From Rickettsia typhi (GTDB taxonomy: Bacteria; Pseudomonadota; Alphaproteobacteria; Rickettsiales; Rickettsiaceae): a stretch of DNA of 37,803 nt. The notes below the pieces were generated by a model. That model made no database searches and had not been told where the DNA came from. It was given only the letters and a program-made list of their open reading frames with translations. Where the stretch lies: NCBI GenBank assembly GCA_945875975.1, contig CAMCMD010000013.1:1-37803 (forward strand), written 5' to 3'. Each line of letters starts with the position of its first letter. Positions within the stretch are counted from its first letter, which is position 1. Shown one piece after another: positions 1 to 8,662 of the stretch. A program made the translations under genes and the position numbers.

Positions 1-20
1 CTGATTATCGATAATGGAAA
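1..20. repeat. 20-bp repeat at window edge
   Basis: The first 20 bases are the exact reverse complement of 9463-9482 (tttccattatcgataatcag). At 9463 this string runs out of a truncated IS6-family transposase start (MKHKDFHYR then stop). Here the neighbouring bases differ, so only the 20-mer is shared. It contains the palindrome ATTATCGATAAT. It may be the edge of an IS remnant lying outside the window. Confidence 0.4.
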
Positions 21-50
21 CCTATGATATTTAGGTGGGTTGATGAAGAT

Positions 51-115
51 GCATAAAATTACCTATCTGAAGGTGTACTAACTTTGGCTAAGTTATTATA
101 ATTTTATGCTTTTTT
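51..115 (+). terminator. Terminator-like nested hairpin with T run
   Basis: An 11-bp perfect inverted repeat (gcataaaatta at 51-61 and taattttatgc at 99-109) encloses a second small stem (taactt and aagtta), and six T residues follow at 110-115. This resembles an intrinsic terminator for a gene entering from the left. The stem is AT-rich and the loop is long, so confidence is modest. Confidence 0.35.
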
Positions 116-546
116 CAACACTAGCTTGTCTCCCTCAATTTTAACTTGATGCTGCCAATTTAGGTCTTAAAATGGGGTATTCTATTTGCAATAGGAATAT
201 ATTAATACCTGAGTTTGACACAAGAAAAACGTTTAAAGTCTTTTAACAAAAGGATTGGAATATGACTAAATTATAATTTTTAACTTCATGGTATGAACCC
301 CTTATTTTTAAAAAATTGATTCCTGGTTCATTATCGCTTTTGCTTTATAAAACCGTTGATAAGTTTATCTTTTCTTATCATTGGCGTTCATACCATCAAG
401 TTAAATTTTATCTCATGACTACACTATCTAGGACTAAAGACTGAGATGCCATTGTTTTTATTTACTAAGTTAAACATTTGCTTAATTATCTTGCACGATA
501 CTAAGCAATACCCCATGTTATATAGTGTAATTTATGGAGATATATA
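116..546. other. Non-coding region upstream of the kinase-like gene
   Basis: I see no credible coding sequence here. The only structure is the inverted-repeat element at 273-411, listed separately. A promoter for the downstream gene should lie between about 480 and 530, where TATATAGTG occurs near 522-530, but no -35 box sits at good spacing, so I do not call one. Confidence 0.4.
273..411. repeat. Inverted-repeat element of about 140 bp
   Basis: The arms 281-298 (taacttcatggtatgaac) and 386-403 (gttcataccatcaagtta) are inverted copies with one mismatch in 18, and pairing continues imperfectly out to 273 and 411. A second, smaller inverted repeat (gataag at 358-363, cttatc at 374-379) lies inside. 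The size and form suit a MITE or a Rickettsia palindromic element, but I recognise no named family. Confidence 0.5.
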
Positions 547-2106
547 ATGCCGCCTATTGATTATAATAAGTTTACCATTAAAGATGCTGTGAGTAGTGGA
601 GGAGTTACAGGTAGTAGCCGTGTGAAAATGGACGGTAAAGCTTATCAGCTAAAACCTACAATTTTAGATAATAAATTTACACGTAAATTTAAGGCTGGAT
701 GGACCGATCGAGAAAATTTTGGTGAAGTTATTGCCTCTAAAATAAGCAGAGCAATTTTAGTAACATCTGATTTTGAGGCGGCACCTGATGTTTCATTAGT
801 GTATGACCCAAGTAAAGGAAAAACACTGGTAGCATCAAAATATTTAGAAGGTGAGAAGGTTAGGACTCTTGATGCATATATCACAGAAATGAATCCTGAG
901 ATTAAACCAAAACATCATATAAAATTTGTTGATGGAACCAAAGAGAAAACAAGCAAAGGCCAGTATGATATTAGTGGTGAAAAAAATTCTTCTTTACGTA
1001 AGGACATAGCACGTGGGATTGCTGGATCTATTATATCTGGCGATCATGATGTTAATCCAGGTAATTTTATTGTAGTTACTAAAGACGGAAAGGACCGTGT
1101 TGCGCGAATAGATTTTGGCCATGCTTTCAATGATTTATTAAATGCTCCCCGAGCATTTGGTGGAAAAGTAAAAAATAAAGATAATCAGGTTTTAGATTAT
1201 TTAAATAGGGAAGAGGTAGCTGGTGCTAAGTTTGGTTCACCGTCTAAACTTTGGCGTGATTATCCTGGAATGATTCCTACACAAGAAATGGCAGATGCAT
1301 TTAAAGAGTTATCTGAATCACCAAGACTAAAACAGGGAGTAGAGAAAGCACGTGCAGAGTTTACAGAACTTCTAAAAGAAATGGAAAAGACTGGTGATGA
1401 AAAGGGAATAAAGCATTTACAAAAATCCCTAGAAGCTATAAGCAATAATATAGGTGGGTTTAAATTAGATTCAAAATTAACCCCTGAACAGAGCATCGCT
1501 GCATCTTTTGCGGTTATAGAAAAATTTGCAGAAGATAAACAAAATCAAATGAAAGATGCTGCTAAACTTATGCAGATGCAGGTTGATATTGATAAAGTAA
1601 TAGAAGACAAAAAGAAAGGTGTAGAACCATCAAAAGACCAAATAGAAAAATTAAAAACTCAATACGCAGAACTTGAAAAAACAAAAGGAATAGCACAGAA
1701 AGGAGGAGGGATAGAATGGATAAAAAATGATGCTAAAAAGCCTGCGCACAAAGGAGATTTGGAAAGCTATATCAAGAATCGTGGTGAGAAACTTGGTCTT
1801 GATAAAGAAAAAACTCAAGAACTGGTTCATAGTGATTTCAAATTACCCGAAAAACCTAGCTTTTTAAGAAAAGTATATAATAAAATATTTGGTGATAAAT
1901 CTCAAGCAAAAGCGCCAGATGTTATTGAAATCAAAAAGCAAAAAACTGTAGAGAGTGAACGATTACCATCGAGAGATAAACAGCTAGCAATAGAAAAAGC
2001 TAAATCTATAGGGATGGTATTAAAAGAGAGTAGGCAATCTGGACTTACTACATCATTTAATAAACCTGAACGCAGAATTGAAGCTACGAAAAGTGTAACC
2101 AGATAG
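547..2106 (+). CDS. Risk1-like phosphatidylinositol 3/4-kinase-fold effector (putative)
   Basis: A 519-residue soluble protein with no signal peptide or membrane segment. The first 200 residues carry the marks of a PI3/4-kinase-like fold. There is a Gly/Ser-rich stretch followed by a candidate ATP-binding lysine K36 in YQLKP. A catalytic-loop motif GDHDVNPGN (165-173) and a metal-binding IDFGHAF motif (188-194) follow. Residues of about 260-400 are rich in K, E and Q and probably helical or coiled coil. The tail is very basic. Known family: Rickettsia Risk1 is a secreted phosphatidylinositol kinase with this kind of catalytic loop, and similar kinase-fold effectors occur in Legionella. Inference: a secreted protein that alters host phosphoinositides. 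The ATG has a GGAGA ribosome site 8 bases upstream. It stands alone among IS remnants, which fits horizontal gain. A HipA-like or other atypical kinase is the alternative. Confidence 0.6.
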   Translation: MPPIDYNKFTIKDAVSSGGVTGSSRVKMDGKAYQLKPTILDNKFTRKFKAGWTDRENFGEVIASKISRAILVTSDFEAAPDVSLVYDPSKGKTLVASKYLEGEKVRTLDAYITEMNPEIKPKHHIKFVDGTKEKTSKGQYDISGEKNSSLRKDIARGIAGSIISGDHDVNPGNFIVVTKDGKDRVARIDFGHAFNDLLNAPRAFGGKVKNKDNQVLDYLNREEVAGAKFGSPSKLWRDYPGMIPTQEMADAFKELSESPRLKQGVEKARAEFTELLKEMEKTGDEKGIKHLQKSLEAISNNIGGFKLDSKLTPEQSIAASFAVIEKFAEDKQNQMKDAAKLMQMQVDIDKVIEDKKKGVEPSKDQIEKLKTQYAELEKTKGIAQKGGGIEWIKNDAKKPAHKGDLESYIKNRGEKLGLDKEKTQELVHSDFKLPEKPSFLRKVYNKIFGDKSQAKAPDVIEIKKQKTVESERLPSRDKQLAIEKAKSIGMVLKESRQSGLTTSFNKPERRIEATKSVTR

Positions 2107-2176
2107 ACTCTATTTTACATTAAATGTACTAGTTGAAATTTAATCTTACCTCTTAAAAATTTGATATAATTATAGG

Positions 2177-2350
2177 AAGCAGTGAAGATATTGCTTAGGA
2201 GGTGGCAAGATGAATTTAATCTAAATCTGCATATTGCAAGATTGTCTGTAAGCTAATCACCGCCTCCACGATCTTATATTTCGAACAGTTGCATGATCCC
2301 TTGGTTTACGGGAGATCGAAGGTAAGACAGAAATACAGATTATGGTGTAA
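2177..2350 (+). ncRNA. Candidate IS110 bridge RNA in the left end
   Basis: In IS110-group elements the leader before the recombinase gene encodes a structured bridge RNA of roughly 175 nt with target- and donor-binding loops. Here a TATAAT box at 2165-2170 would start transcription near 2177. The leader folds into an 8-bp stem (ggaggtgg at 2198-2205 with ccgcctcc at 2260-2267, one G-U pair) around a loop of 54 bases. A second hairpin follows (gatccc at 2295-2300 with gggagatc at 2310-2317, one bulge). Other short complementary pieces (aatctg near 2225, cagatt near 2335) could close the outer fold. No good -35 box precedes the TATAAT, as expected if the promoter is completed only in the circular form. 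Ends and loop assignments are inferred. Confidence 0.4.
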
Positions 2351-2371
2351 TCAATTATTAGGAGAGTAGTT

Positions 2372-2506
2372 ATGTTGCAAAACAAGATTTACGTAGGCAT
2401 GGATATATCAAAAGATACTGTAAATTTTTATAACCCCGGATCAACCGGTAAAAGAGATAGTTGGGTTAATCGTTGCAAAGGTACGAAACGCGACATAAGA
2501 TTTTGA
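2372..2506 (+). pseudogene. IS110-family recombinase, N-terminal stub
   Basis: The 44-codon frame starts with ATG, 7 bases after an AGGAG ribosome site. Residues 1-20 match the RuvC-like start of IS110 recombinases, with YVGMDISKDT holding the first catalytic Asp. From about residue 21 (NPGSTGKRDS) the match stops and a TGA follows, so most of the DEDD domain and the whole Tnp20 domain are gone. It cannot be active, though the leader before it looks intact. Confidence 0.65.
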
Positions 2507-2585
2507 CAAGTCTAATACGTGTAAGGGACACCACTAATGAGTTCAAAGTATATTACAGATGGCTTTGAAAATTTATATTTCAGGG

Positions 2586-3421
2586 GGTTCTGTTGCAAAT
2601 TTAGAAAGAGAATAAAATAAATCTGTAAATGCACGATTTTGAACCTTAGAATGAGCTATTTTCAGTCATAGATATAGAACAATCTTTTAACAAATTGTAC
2701 TTGTTCTAAAATAGAAAGTCTTAGATAATGAGTTTGCTTTTTAATCATCATGGCCATAGCTTCTATACCAAAGATACATCTTCTTGCTGTGTTAAATGTT
2801 TTAAAACCTAACATAGGGTTTATTCTTCTTTTTATTCTCCTATGATCTGACTCTATAACGTTATTAAGATACTTGCATTGCCTATGAAGAAGAAGGTTAG
2901 GTAGTATCTTCTGAGCCTTTAATTGAATGATAGTCTTATTATAAGATGAATGCTTATCAGTAGTGATATTTTTTGGCTTAAGAGCTGAATTAATCATAAT
3001 TTGTTTAAAGAATTTCTTTGCAGCAGCAATGTCTCTATGGGAGGAAAGCATGAAATCTATAGTAGAGCCATATTTATCTACCACTCTATACAAGTATTTC
3101 CATTTACCTTTTACTTTAATATAAGTCTCATCAACTCGCCATGAGGTAGAATAAGGCTTGGAGTAGTAACGTATACGCTTAGCTAATTCAACGGAATAAG
3201 CTTGCACCCACCTGTATAAAGTGGTGTGATCAACCTCAACTCCTCTCTCAGCCATCATTTCTTCTAAATTACGATAGCTGATTTAAGTACCATCTTAAGC
3301 ATTGCAATATTACTTCGGGTACAAAATGTCGATAATGGAAATCTTTGTGCTTCATAATAGTGTGCTATATTGTTAATTTCTAACTAGAATAATAGCCGTT
3401 CCTTAAATTTGCAACAGAACC
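2586..3421 (-). mobile_element. IS6-family insertion sequence (copy I)
   Basis: An element of about 836 bp bounded by inverted ends, gggttctgttgcaaattta at the left and its complement at the right (3404-3422). These match the GGxxCTGTTGCAAA ends of the IS6/IS26 family, whose members are about 800 bp. It contains one transposase gene on the minus strand, frameshifted near its start. The flanks (tttcaggg left, cttaaaat right) are not an 8-bp target duplication, so at least one side has been rearranged. It abuts the IS110 remnant on the left and lies 11 bp from the rlmH stop codon on the right. Confidence 0.85.
2662..3355 (-). pseudogene. IS6-family transposase, frameshifted near the N-terminus
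   Basis: DDE transposase for copy-in movement of the IS6 element. Translation from the ATG at 3355 gives MKHKDFHYRHFVPEVILQCL, then RWYLNQLS and a stop. The normal sequence resumes in another frame as ISYRNLEEMMAERGVEVDHT and continues to the end at 2662. A small deletion just after RWYL thus separates the first 22 or so residues, part of the helix-turn-helix region. The rest is intact and keeps the three acidic residues: D in WRVDETY, D in TTDKHSSY and E in VIESDHRRIKRR. A shortened product from the internal ATG at 3258 (198 aa) would lack part of the DNA-binding domain and is probably inactive. Confidence 0.8.
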
Positions 3422-3432
3422 CTTAAAATAGA

Positions 3433-3882
3433 TTATTTATGATAAGGATGATTATCCAGAATAGTTTGAGCTCGGTATATTTGTTCAAGTAGCATCGCTT
3501 TAACAAGTTGGTGCGGAAAGGTCATTTCAGATAGACATAGTGTTATATGGGCTGTTTTAACTACAGATTCATCAAGACCAAAAGCGCCGCCAATAATGAA
3601 ATCTATTGATTTACCAAGCATCATTTGTTTAGCAAAAATAGTGCTAAAACCCTCGCTGCTGATTTGTTTACCGGCGAGATCCAAGACTATTATGCATGAT
3701 CCGTTAGTAATTTTATCTTTGATTTGCCGAGCTTCATCTTCTTTGATTCCGTCGGGTGAAGATTTTTTTGAATGCTGGAGTTCAGTATCTTTTATCTGCC
3801 AGCTGATCATTTTTTTATACTTATCAGCTATCAAAACAAGCTCACCTGATAGTTTTCCTACTGAAATAATTTGAATTTTCAT
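3433..3882 (-). CDS. rlmH: 23S rRNA (pseudouridine-1915 N3) methyltransferase RlmH
   Basis: SPOUT methyltransferase that uses S-adenosylmethionine to methylate pseudouridine 1915 in helix 69 of 23S rRNA on assembled ribosomes. The 149-residue length is normal for the family. The trefoil-knot SAM site is seen as IIGGAFG (96-102), and the C-terminus HPYHK is the typical end that completes the active site of the dimer. The start ATG overlaps the sucB TAA by one base, so rlmH is probably the last gene of the sucA-sucB transcript. Although the IS6 element ends only 11 bp after the stop codon, the gene is complete. Confidence 0.92.
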   Translation of the reverse strand: MKIQIISVGKLSGELVLIADKYKKMISWQIKDTELQHSKKSSPDGIKEDEARQIKDKITNGSCIIVLDLAGKQISSEGFSTIFAKQMMLGKSIDFIIGGAFGLDESVVKTAHITLCLSEMTFPHQLVKAMLLEQIYRAQTILDNHPYHK

Positions 3883-5087
3883 TAAAGGTCAAGCAATAGG
3901 CGCTCCGGATCTTCGATAGCTTGCTTTACTTTGACCAAGAAAGTAACTGCGTCTTTACCATCAATTACCCTATGATCATAAGAAAGAGCAATATACATCA
4001 TCGGACGTATTTCCACCTTACCATTTATAGCCACTGGTCGTTCTTGTGTGTTGTGCAGTCCAATAATTCCTGTTTGAGGTGGATTAATAATTGGTGTAGA
4101 TAATAGTGAGCCATACACACCACCATTTGTAATTGAAAATGTCCCGCCTGTAAGGTCAGACATTGAAAGCTTACCATCTCTTGCTTTTACCGCTAAAGAT
4201 ACAATTCCTTTTTCTATTTCTGAAAAATTCAGTCTATCAGCACTCCTCAGCACAGGTACAACAAGTCCTTGCTCCGTGCCAACTGCCACTCCTATGTCGT
4301 AGTAATGCTTATAAATAATGTCATCACCTTCCATTTCGGCATTAACCGATGGGACTTCTTTTAGTGCATTGACCACGGCTTTGACAAAGAACGACATAAA
4401 GCCCAGCTTAACACCGTGTTTTTCTTGGAACGAATCTTTATACCGTGCACGAAGAGCAATGACTTTGCTCATATCGATTTCATTGAAGGTACTTAATATA
4501 GCAGCGGTATTTTGTGAATCTTTTAAACGCTGAGCAATAGTTTTGCGCAAGCGAGACATGCGGATACGCTCAACTGGTTTGTTGTCACTATTGGTTTGCG
4601 CTAACTCAGTAGAACCAAGGGGGGTAATGGTATTATTTAAAACATTAAGCACGTCACCCTTATTAATTCTACCATCTTTACCTGTGCCAGCAATATTGGT
4701 TGGATTAAGATTATTCTCAGTTACAAGTTTTTGTACGGAAGGGGGCATTGTACTAGTTACATCAACCTGCTTGTTTGGTATTGATATAGGTTGGGTTACT
4801 GGTATAGAGGAAGCAACTGAAGCTGATTCAGACTTGCCAGCTGCTATAGTACCAGCTTTAATCTTGCCAACAACTTGGCCAACGGTGACAACTTCATCTT
4901 CTTTCTTGTCAATAGATTCAAGTATACCTTCGGCTGAAGCACTTACTTCTAACGTAACTTTTTCGGTTTCCAGTTCAAGCAAAAGCTCGTCTACTTTTAC
5001 AGCGTCGCCTGGGTTTTTATGCCATTTAGCTATTGTTGCTTCTGAAACGGACTCTCCTAATGCTGGTACTATAATCTGAACACTCAT
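3882..5087 (-). CDS. sucB: Dihydrolipoyllysine succinyltransferase, E2 of 2-oxoglutarate dehydrogenase
   Basis: E2 core of the 2-oxoglutarate dehydrogenase complex. It passes the succinyl group from lipoamide to CoA in the TCA cycle. At 401 residues it has the usual plan. The lipoyl domain (1-77) has lipoyl-lysine K43 in [10 protein letters not shown] linker of about 80-112 precedes the E1/E3-binding domain (about 113-150, MPPSVQKL to GRINKGDVL). The catalytic acyltransferase domain ends with the active-site motif SYDHRVIDG (H372, D376). It follows sucA on the minus strand after 113 bp. A GAGAG sequence lies upstream of the ATG. The E3 subunit is not in this window. Confidence 0.96.
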   Translation of the reverse strand: MSVQIIVPALGESVSEATIAKWHKNPGDAVKVDELLLELETEKVTLEVSASAEGILESIDKKEDEVVTVGQVVGKIKAGTIAAGKSESASVASSIPVTQPISIPNKQVDVTSTMPPSVQKLVTENNLNPTNIAGTGKDGRINKGDVLNVLNNTITPLGSTELAQTNSDNKPVERIRMSRLRKTIAQRLKDSQNTAAILSTFNEIDMSKVIALRARYKDSFQEKHGVKLGFMSFFVKAVVNALKEVPSVNAEMEGDDIIYKHYYDIGVAVGTEQGLVVPVLRSADRLNFSEIEKGIVSLAVKARDGKLSMSDLTGGTFSITNGGVYGSLLSTPIINPPQTGIIGLHNTQERPVAINGKVEIRPMMYIALSYDHRVIDGKDAVTFLVKVKQAIEDPERLLLDL

Positions 5088-5200
5088 AACTTATACTCTC
5101 TAAAACTCAAATTTTATTTACTCTTATATCCTGAAATATTTTCACTTACACAAAACAATATTTCTTTAGCCATATTATAGTCCTCACCAAATTAAGCAGG

Positions 5201-8014
5201 CTATTTATTAATTTCCAATGCCTCATTAATTAATGACTCTTGCTGTTTGTTGTGAGCATAAAGATAACCCACAGCAGGAGAGGCGGCTTCGGCTCTACCA
5301 ACAAAACCAATAGGTTTTTTTATGCCAGCTTCATGTAATACAGAATCCATTAGAGGTCTTATAAAATTCCAAGCCCCCATGTTTTTTGGCTCTTCCTGAC
5401 ACCAAACAAAATCCTTAGCTTTTAAATATTTAGAAACAATTTTTGTAACTAAATCTTCGGAGAATGGATACAGTTGTTCAAGGCGAATAATCGCTATATT
5501 TTTAATTTTCTTTTCTCTTCTTTCTTCAAGTAAATCATAATAGACTTTACCCGCACAGAAGATAAGTTTTTTAACATTATTAGTTTTAACATCAGTATCA
5601 ATCTCATCAATTACCGGAACAAAAGATGTATTAGCATCTAGCTCAGATAGGTTTGATACAGCAAGTTTATGACGAAGTAATGATTTTGGGGACATAACTA
5701 TTAGAGGTTTTCTGAAAGTCCTAAGTACTTGCCTGCGTAGTAGATGAAAAATTGAGGCCGGAGTTGTTGGGTAAACAACTTGCATGTTATCTTCAGCGCA
5801 CAACTGTAAAAATCGTTCTATCCTTGCCGAACTATGTTCAGGTCCCTGGCCCTCCATAGCGTTTGGTAGTAAACAAACCAGGCCACTCATTCTTAGCCAT
5901 TTAGTTTCAGCTGAACAAATAAATTGGTCGAACATTATTTGAGCGCCATTACAGAAATCGCCAAATTGAGCTTCCCAAATTACTAAGTGATTGGGGGTTA
6001 CTAGCGAGTAACCATATTCAAATCCTAGAACACCATATTCCGATAAGTTACTATCGGCTACTTCAAAAAATGCTTGAGCTTTTGAGATATTGTTTAGCGG
6101 TTCATATGTTGATTTGTCCACTTGTGAATGCAGCACTGCGTGTCTATGTGAAAATGTTCCGCGTCCAGCATCCTGGCCGGTTATTCTAATGGGGATATTT
6201 TCTTCTAATAAAGTTGCGAAAGCAAGTTGCTCAGCAGTCGCCCAATCAATGGGCTGGTTGTTATTAACTGTTTCAATTCTAGAAGCAAAGAGTTTCTCAA
6301 GCTTATTGTTGATTGGAAATGATGCAGGTATGGTACATAAATTTCTGACCAGTTGTTTTAACTTGGTAATGGTTACACCAGTATTTAATGAGTTTTTTTT
6401 ATTATTTCGTTCAAAACCAGTCCATTGACCTTCGAGCCATTGAGCTTTAGGCTTGTAGTTCTTTACTTGATTAAATTCCTCATCCAAAAATTCTTTAAAC
6501 TCTTTTTTTAATGCAAGGTAATAACTATCGTCAATAACCGACTGAGTAACAAGTTGATCGGCATATAATGCTGCTGGAGTTTTTTTGTTTTTAATAACAT
6601 TATACATGAAGGCTTGTGTATACATCGGTTCGTCACCTTCATTATGACCATATTTACGATAGCATATAATATCAACCACTACATCTTTACGAAACCTGTT
6701 GCGATAATTACAAGCTAACTTAGTTGCCATTACTACAGATTCAATATCATCGCCATTAACATGAATGATTGGTGCTCCGACCATTTTGGCAACCTCAGTG
6801 CAGTATCTTCCAGGTCTTGCATCTTCAGCATTTGCTGTAAAACCAATTTGGTTATTGATAACTAAGTGAAAAATTCCGCCAACGTCATAAGGTTTTAGTC
6901 CAGACATTACTAAGCTCTCTGCAACAACGCCTTGACCACAGAAAGCGGTGTCCCCATGGACTAAAATACCAACCACCTTCTTGCGATCTCTGCCTTTACA
7001 ATCTTGTTTAGCCCTAACTTTACCTGCTACTACTGGATTTACAGCTTCAAGATGAGAAGGGTTGGGAGTTAGAGATAAATGAATTGTTTGACCGGTTTTT
7101 ATCACTCTATCAGATGAATAGCCCATATGATATTTTACGTCACCCGCTATATCTAGATCATCTGGAAAAGCGCTACTACCTGAAAATTCAGAAAGCACGG
7201 CGCGATATGGTTTGTGCATAACTTTTGTTAGTGTAGATAGTCTGCCTCTATGTGCAAGACCCAGTACAGCTTCTTCGGCTCCAGAGATTGCTGATTCCTC
7301 TATCACAGTGTCTAAGCATACTATGGAAGCATCACCACCTTCAATTGAGAAGCGTTTAGCTCCTGGGAATTTGGTATGAAGATATTGCTCAAAGCCTTCA
7401 ACTTCAACAAGATCTTTTAAGAACTTTTTTTTCTCATCTGTGTTAAATATATGGTGAGTATTAGCTCTTTCAAGCTGGGCATACAACCATTTTCTCTCTT
7501 CGCTATTTTCTACATGAGCAAATTCTGCCGCTAAATTACCCGAGTAAGTTCTTTCAAGAATTTCTTTCAGTTCACCGACGGAGCAGCTTGTCAGGTCGCT
7601 AAGTTCATTTGTTACATCTACCTTTTGTGATAGATTCTCTTGCGAGAATCCAAAATCCTCAATATTAAGTTTAAGTTCAGTAGGAGTTTTTGTTATTTCA
7701 AGACCTAGCGGATCAAGCTTGGCCAGCTTATGACCATGCTCACGGTAACCAGTAATCATGAATTTGGCACGAAGTTTATTTTCTACATCACTAACGTTGG
7801 TAGGACTAGTAGAAGCCGAGGTCTGTTTTGGTAAGTCCTTGATTATAATTTTTGATGTGCTTTTGAAAGGAGCAGCTTCATGTTGTTCATTAAAAAAACC
7901 AACCCAACTTTGATCAACAGAAGAAGGATCATTTAGATATTGCTGGTACAATTCTTCAATAAATACAGAATTAGCACCGAATAAAAAACCTGTTTGTTCA
8001 AAGTTTTTACCCAC
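5201..8014 (-). CDS. sucA: 2-oxoglutarate dehydrogenase E1 component
   Basis: Thiamine-diphosphate enzyme that decarboxylates 2-oxoglutarate and succinylates the lipoyl arm of SucB. I place the start at a GTG at 8014: GGGAG lies 7 bases upstream, and the product (937 aa, [18 protein letters not shown]) matches the usual alphaproteobacterial N-terminus and length. An in-frame ATG at 8053 would add 13 residues ([13 protein letters not shown]) with a poorer ribosome site. Seen motifs: [10 protein letters not shown] and the [13 protein letters not shown] stretch of the active site, [13 protein letters not shown], and [12 protein letters not shown] of the ThDP/Mg site. The C-terminal half has the transketolase-like [17 protein letters not shown] and [21 protein letters not shown] strong promoter lies upstream at 8137-8165. 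Confidence 0.96.
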   Translation of the reverse strand: MGKNFEQTGFLFGANSVFIEELYQQYLNDPSSVDQSWVGFFNEQHEAAPFKSTSKIIIKDLPKQTSASTSPTNVSDVENKLRAKFMITGYREHGHKLAKLDPLGLEITKTPTELKLNIEDFGFSQENLSQKVDVTNELSDLTSCSVGELKEILERTYSGNLAAEFAHVENSEERKWLYAQLERANTHHIFNTDEKKKFLKDLVEVEGFEQYLHTKFPGAKRFSIEGGDASIVCLDTVIEESAISGAEEAVLGLAHRGRLSTLTKVMHKPYRAVLSEFSGSSAFPDDLDIAGDVKYHMGYSSDRVIKTGQTIHLSLTPNPSHLEAVNPVVAGKVRAKQDCKGRDRKKVVGILVHGDTAFCGQGVVAESLVMSGLKPYDVGGIFHLVINNQIGFTANAEDARPGRYCTEVAKMVGAPIIHVNGDDIESVVMATKLACNYRNRFRKDVVVDIICYRKYGHNEGDEPMYTQAFMYNVIKNKKTPAALYADQLVTQSVIDDSYYLALKKEFKEFLDEEFNQVKNYKPKAQWLEGQWTGFERNNKKNSLNTGVTITKLKQLVRNLCTIPASFPINNKLEKLFASRIETVNNNQPIDWATAEQLAFATLLEENIPIRITGQDAGRGTFSHRHAVLHSQVDKSTYEPLNNISKAQAFFEVADSNLSEYGVLGFEYGYSLVTPNHLVIWEAQFGDFCNGAQIMFDQFICSAETKWLRMSGLVCLLPNAMEGQGPEHSSARIERFLQLCAEDNMQVVYPTTPASIFHLLRRQVLRTFRKPLIVMSPKSLLRHKLAVSNLSELDANTSFVPVIDEIDTDVKTNNVKKLIFCAGKVYYDLLEERREKKIKNIAIIRLEQLYPFSEDLVTKIVSKYLKAKDFVWCQEEPKNMGAWNFIRPLMDSVLHEAGIKKPIGFVGRAEAASPAVGYLYAHNKQQESLINEALEINK

Positions 8015-8136
8015 TATATTTCTCCCATCAAGTCTAAAGTACAATGAGATCATTTTACCTTTGAACGGTAACTTATTGCAAGGATTTTATAGGGTTATAC
8101 CTATAAAATTACTAGAGACTGATAAAAAACATATAA

Positions 8137-8165
8137 ATTATATACGGTGTAATTATTTAGCACAA
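8137..8165 (-). promoter_or_regulatory. Sigma-70 type promoter of sucA
   Basis: On the minus strand TTGTGC (8160-8165) and a perfect TATAAT (8137-8142) are separated by 17 bases. Transcription would start near 8130, giving a leader of about 115 nt before the GTG start of sucA. The leader includes a small hairpin (ttatagg and cctataa around 8089-8107). Confidence 0.7.
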
Positions 8166-8223
8166 TAGGTCATTGAACCAATTTATATTGCCCTAAGAGA
8201 CATAAAAACCTATTATTTACAAT

Positions 8224-8367
8224 AGACCTCTTGCATAACCTCATTCTAAGCAGTAATTTTGTTGTCAAAATTTACTTCCGCCCCTCATTTCGATTTACTA
8301 CATTGTGGTGCTCAGTTGTATTTTTCCTAAAAATTCTCTACTTATTTATGGGTTATGCAAGAGGTCT
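8224..8367. repeat. 144-bp MITE with IS5-like ends
   Basis: The ends are a perfect 17-bp inverted repeat: agacctcttgcataacc at 8224-8240 and its complement at 8351-8367. The trinucleotide aat flanks both sides (8221-8223 and 8368-8370), a likely target duplication. No transposase is inside. The ACCTCTTGCA-type end resembles IS5-family elements, so this looks like a non-autonomous derivative moved in trans. Its left 31 bases recur exactly at 9774-9804. Confidence 0.75.
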
Positions 8368-8581
8368 AATACCATCGTATTGCCCAAATGATTATGTCGT
8401 ATTTAAAATGATGGTGCTTAAAGATATTCATAAATCTAGGCTTTATCCTTTAATTGAATATTTTTAGTTTATTGATCATGCAACAACGCCCTTTTGTTTT
8501 GTTAATTGGTTGGTAATGCCTCTATATAGCTAAATCTCTATAAATGGTTATAATAAGAAGAAGTAATTAAAAATAAATATT
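8368..8581. other. Intergenic sequence with no clear gene
   Basis: I see no convincing coding sequence. The string tgcaacaacgcc near 8479 looks like a decayed copy of the IS6 end tgcaacagcgcc found at 8676-8687. GGTAATGCCT occurs near 8510 and again near 8741, which may reflect an old duplication. Confidence 0.3.
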
Positions 8582-8662
8582 ATGACATATTCTATAGATT
8601 TTTGGAAGAAAGTACTCGCTGTAAAAGAGAAGAAAAAAAAGCGTTTTTGGGTGAGAAAAATA
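8582..8662 (+). pseudogene. IS630-family transposase, N-terminal stub
   Basis: The frame opens MTYSIDFWKKVLAVKEKKKK. This resembles the start of IS630/Tc1-type transposases (M-x-YS-x-DFRKKVL-x-x-KEKE), where it begins the helix-turn-helix DNA-binding domain. After about 20 residues the similarity ends, and at 8663 the frame runs into an IS6 terminal repeat. The catalytic domain is missing. With only 20 residues to judge, the family call is moderate. Confidence 0.5.

Larger units (their letters stand above)
2147..2585 (+). mobile_element. IS110-family element, left end only (truncated)
   Basis: A non-coding leader of about 200 bases precedes an ORF that opens with MLQNKIYVGMDISKDTVNFY, the conserved N-terminus of IS110-family DEDD recombinases. 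The reading frame ends after 44 codons and the rest of the recombinase is missing. Sequence from about 2507 to 2585 has no recognisable coding content and is cut by the IS6 element at 2586. The left boundary is uncertain: it must lie between the end of the kinase-like gene at 2106 and the TATAAT at 2165. Confidence 0.6.

Noticed and set aside
2578..3429. Possible 8-bp target duplication around IS6 copy I
   Set aside because: The flanking octamers tttcaggg and cttaaaat do not match, even when boundaries are shifted by one base.
4543..5079. Long open frame opposite sucB
   Set aside because: Antisense shadow of the lipoyl and linker domains of sucB, which are rich in codons that leave the reverse strand open.
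8231..8467. Open frame of 78 codons on the plus strand
   Set aside because: It starts inside the MITE end and runs through its body into flanking DNA; no ribosome site or protein-like composition.
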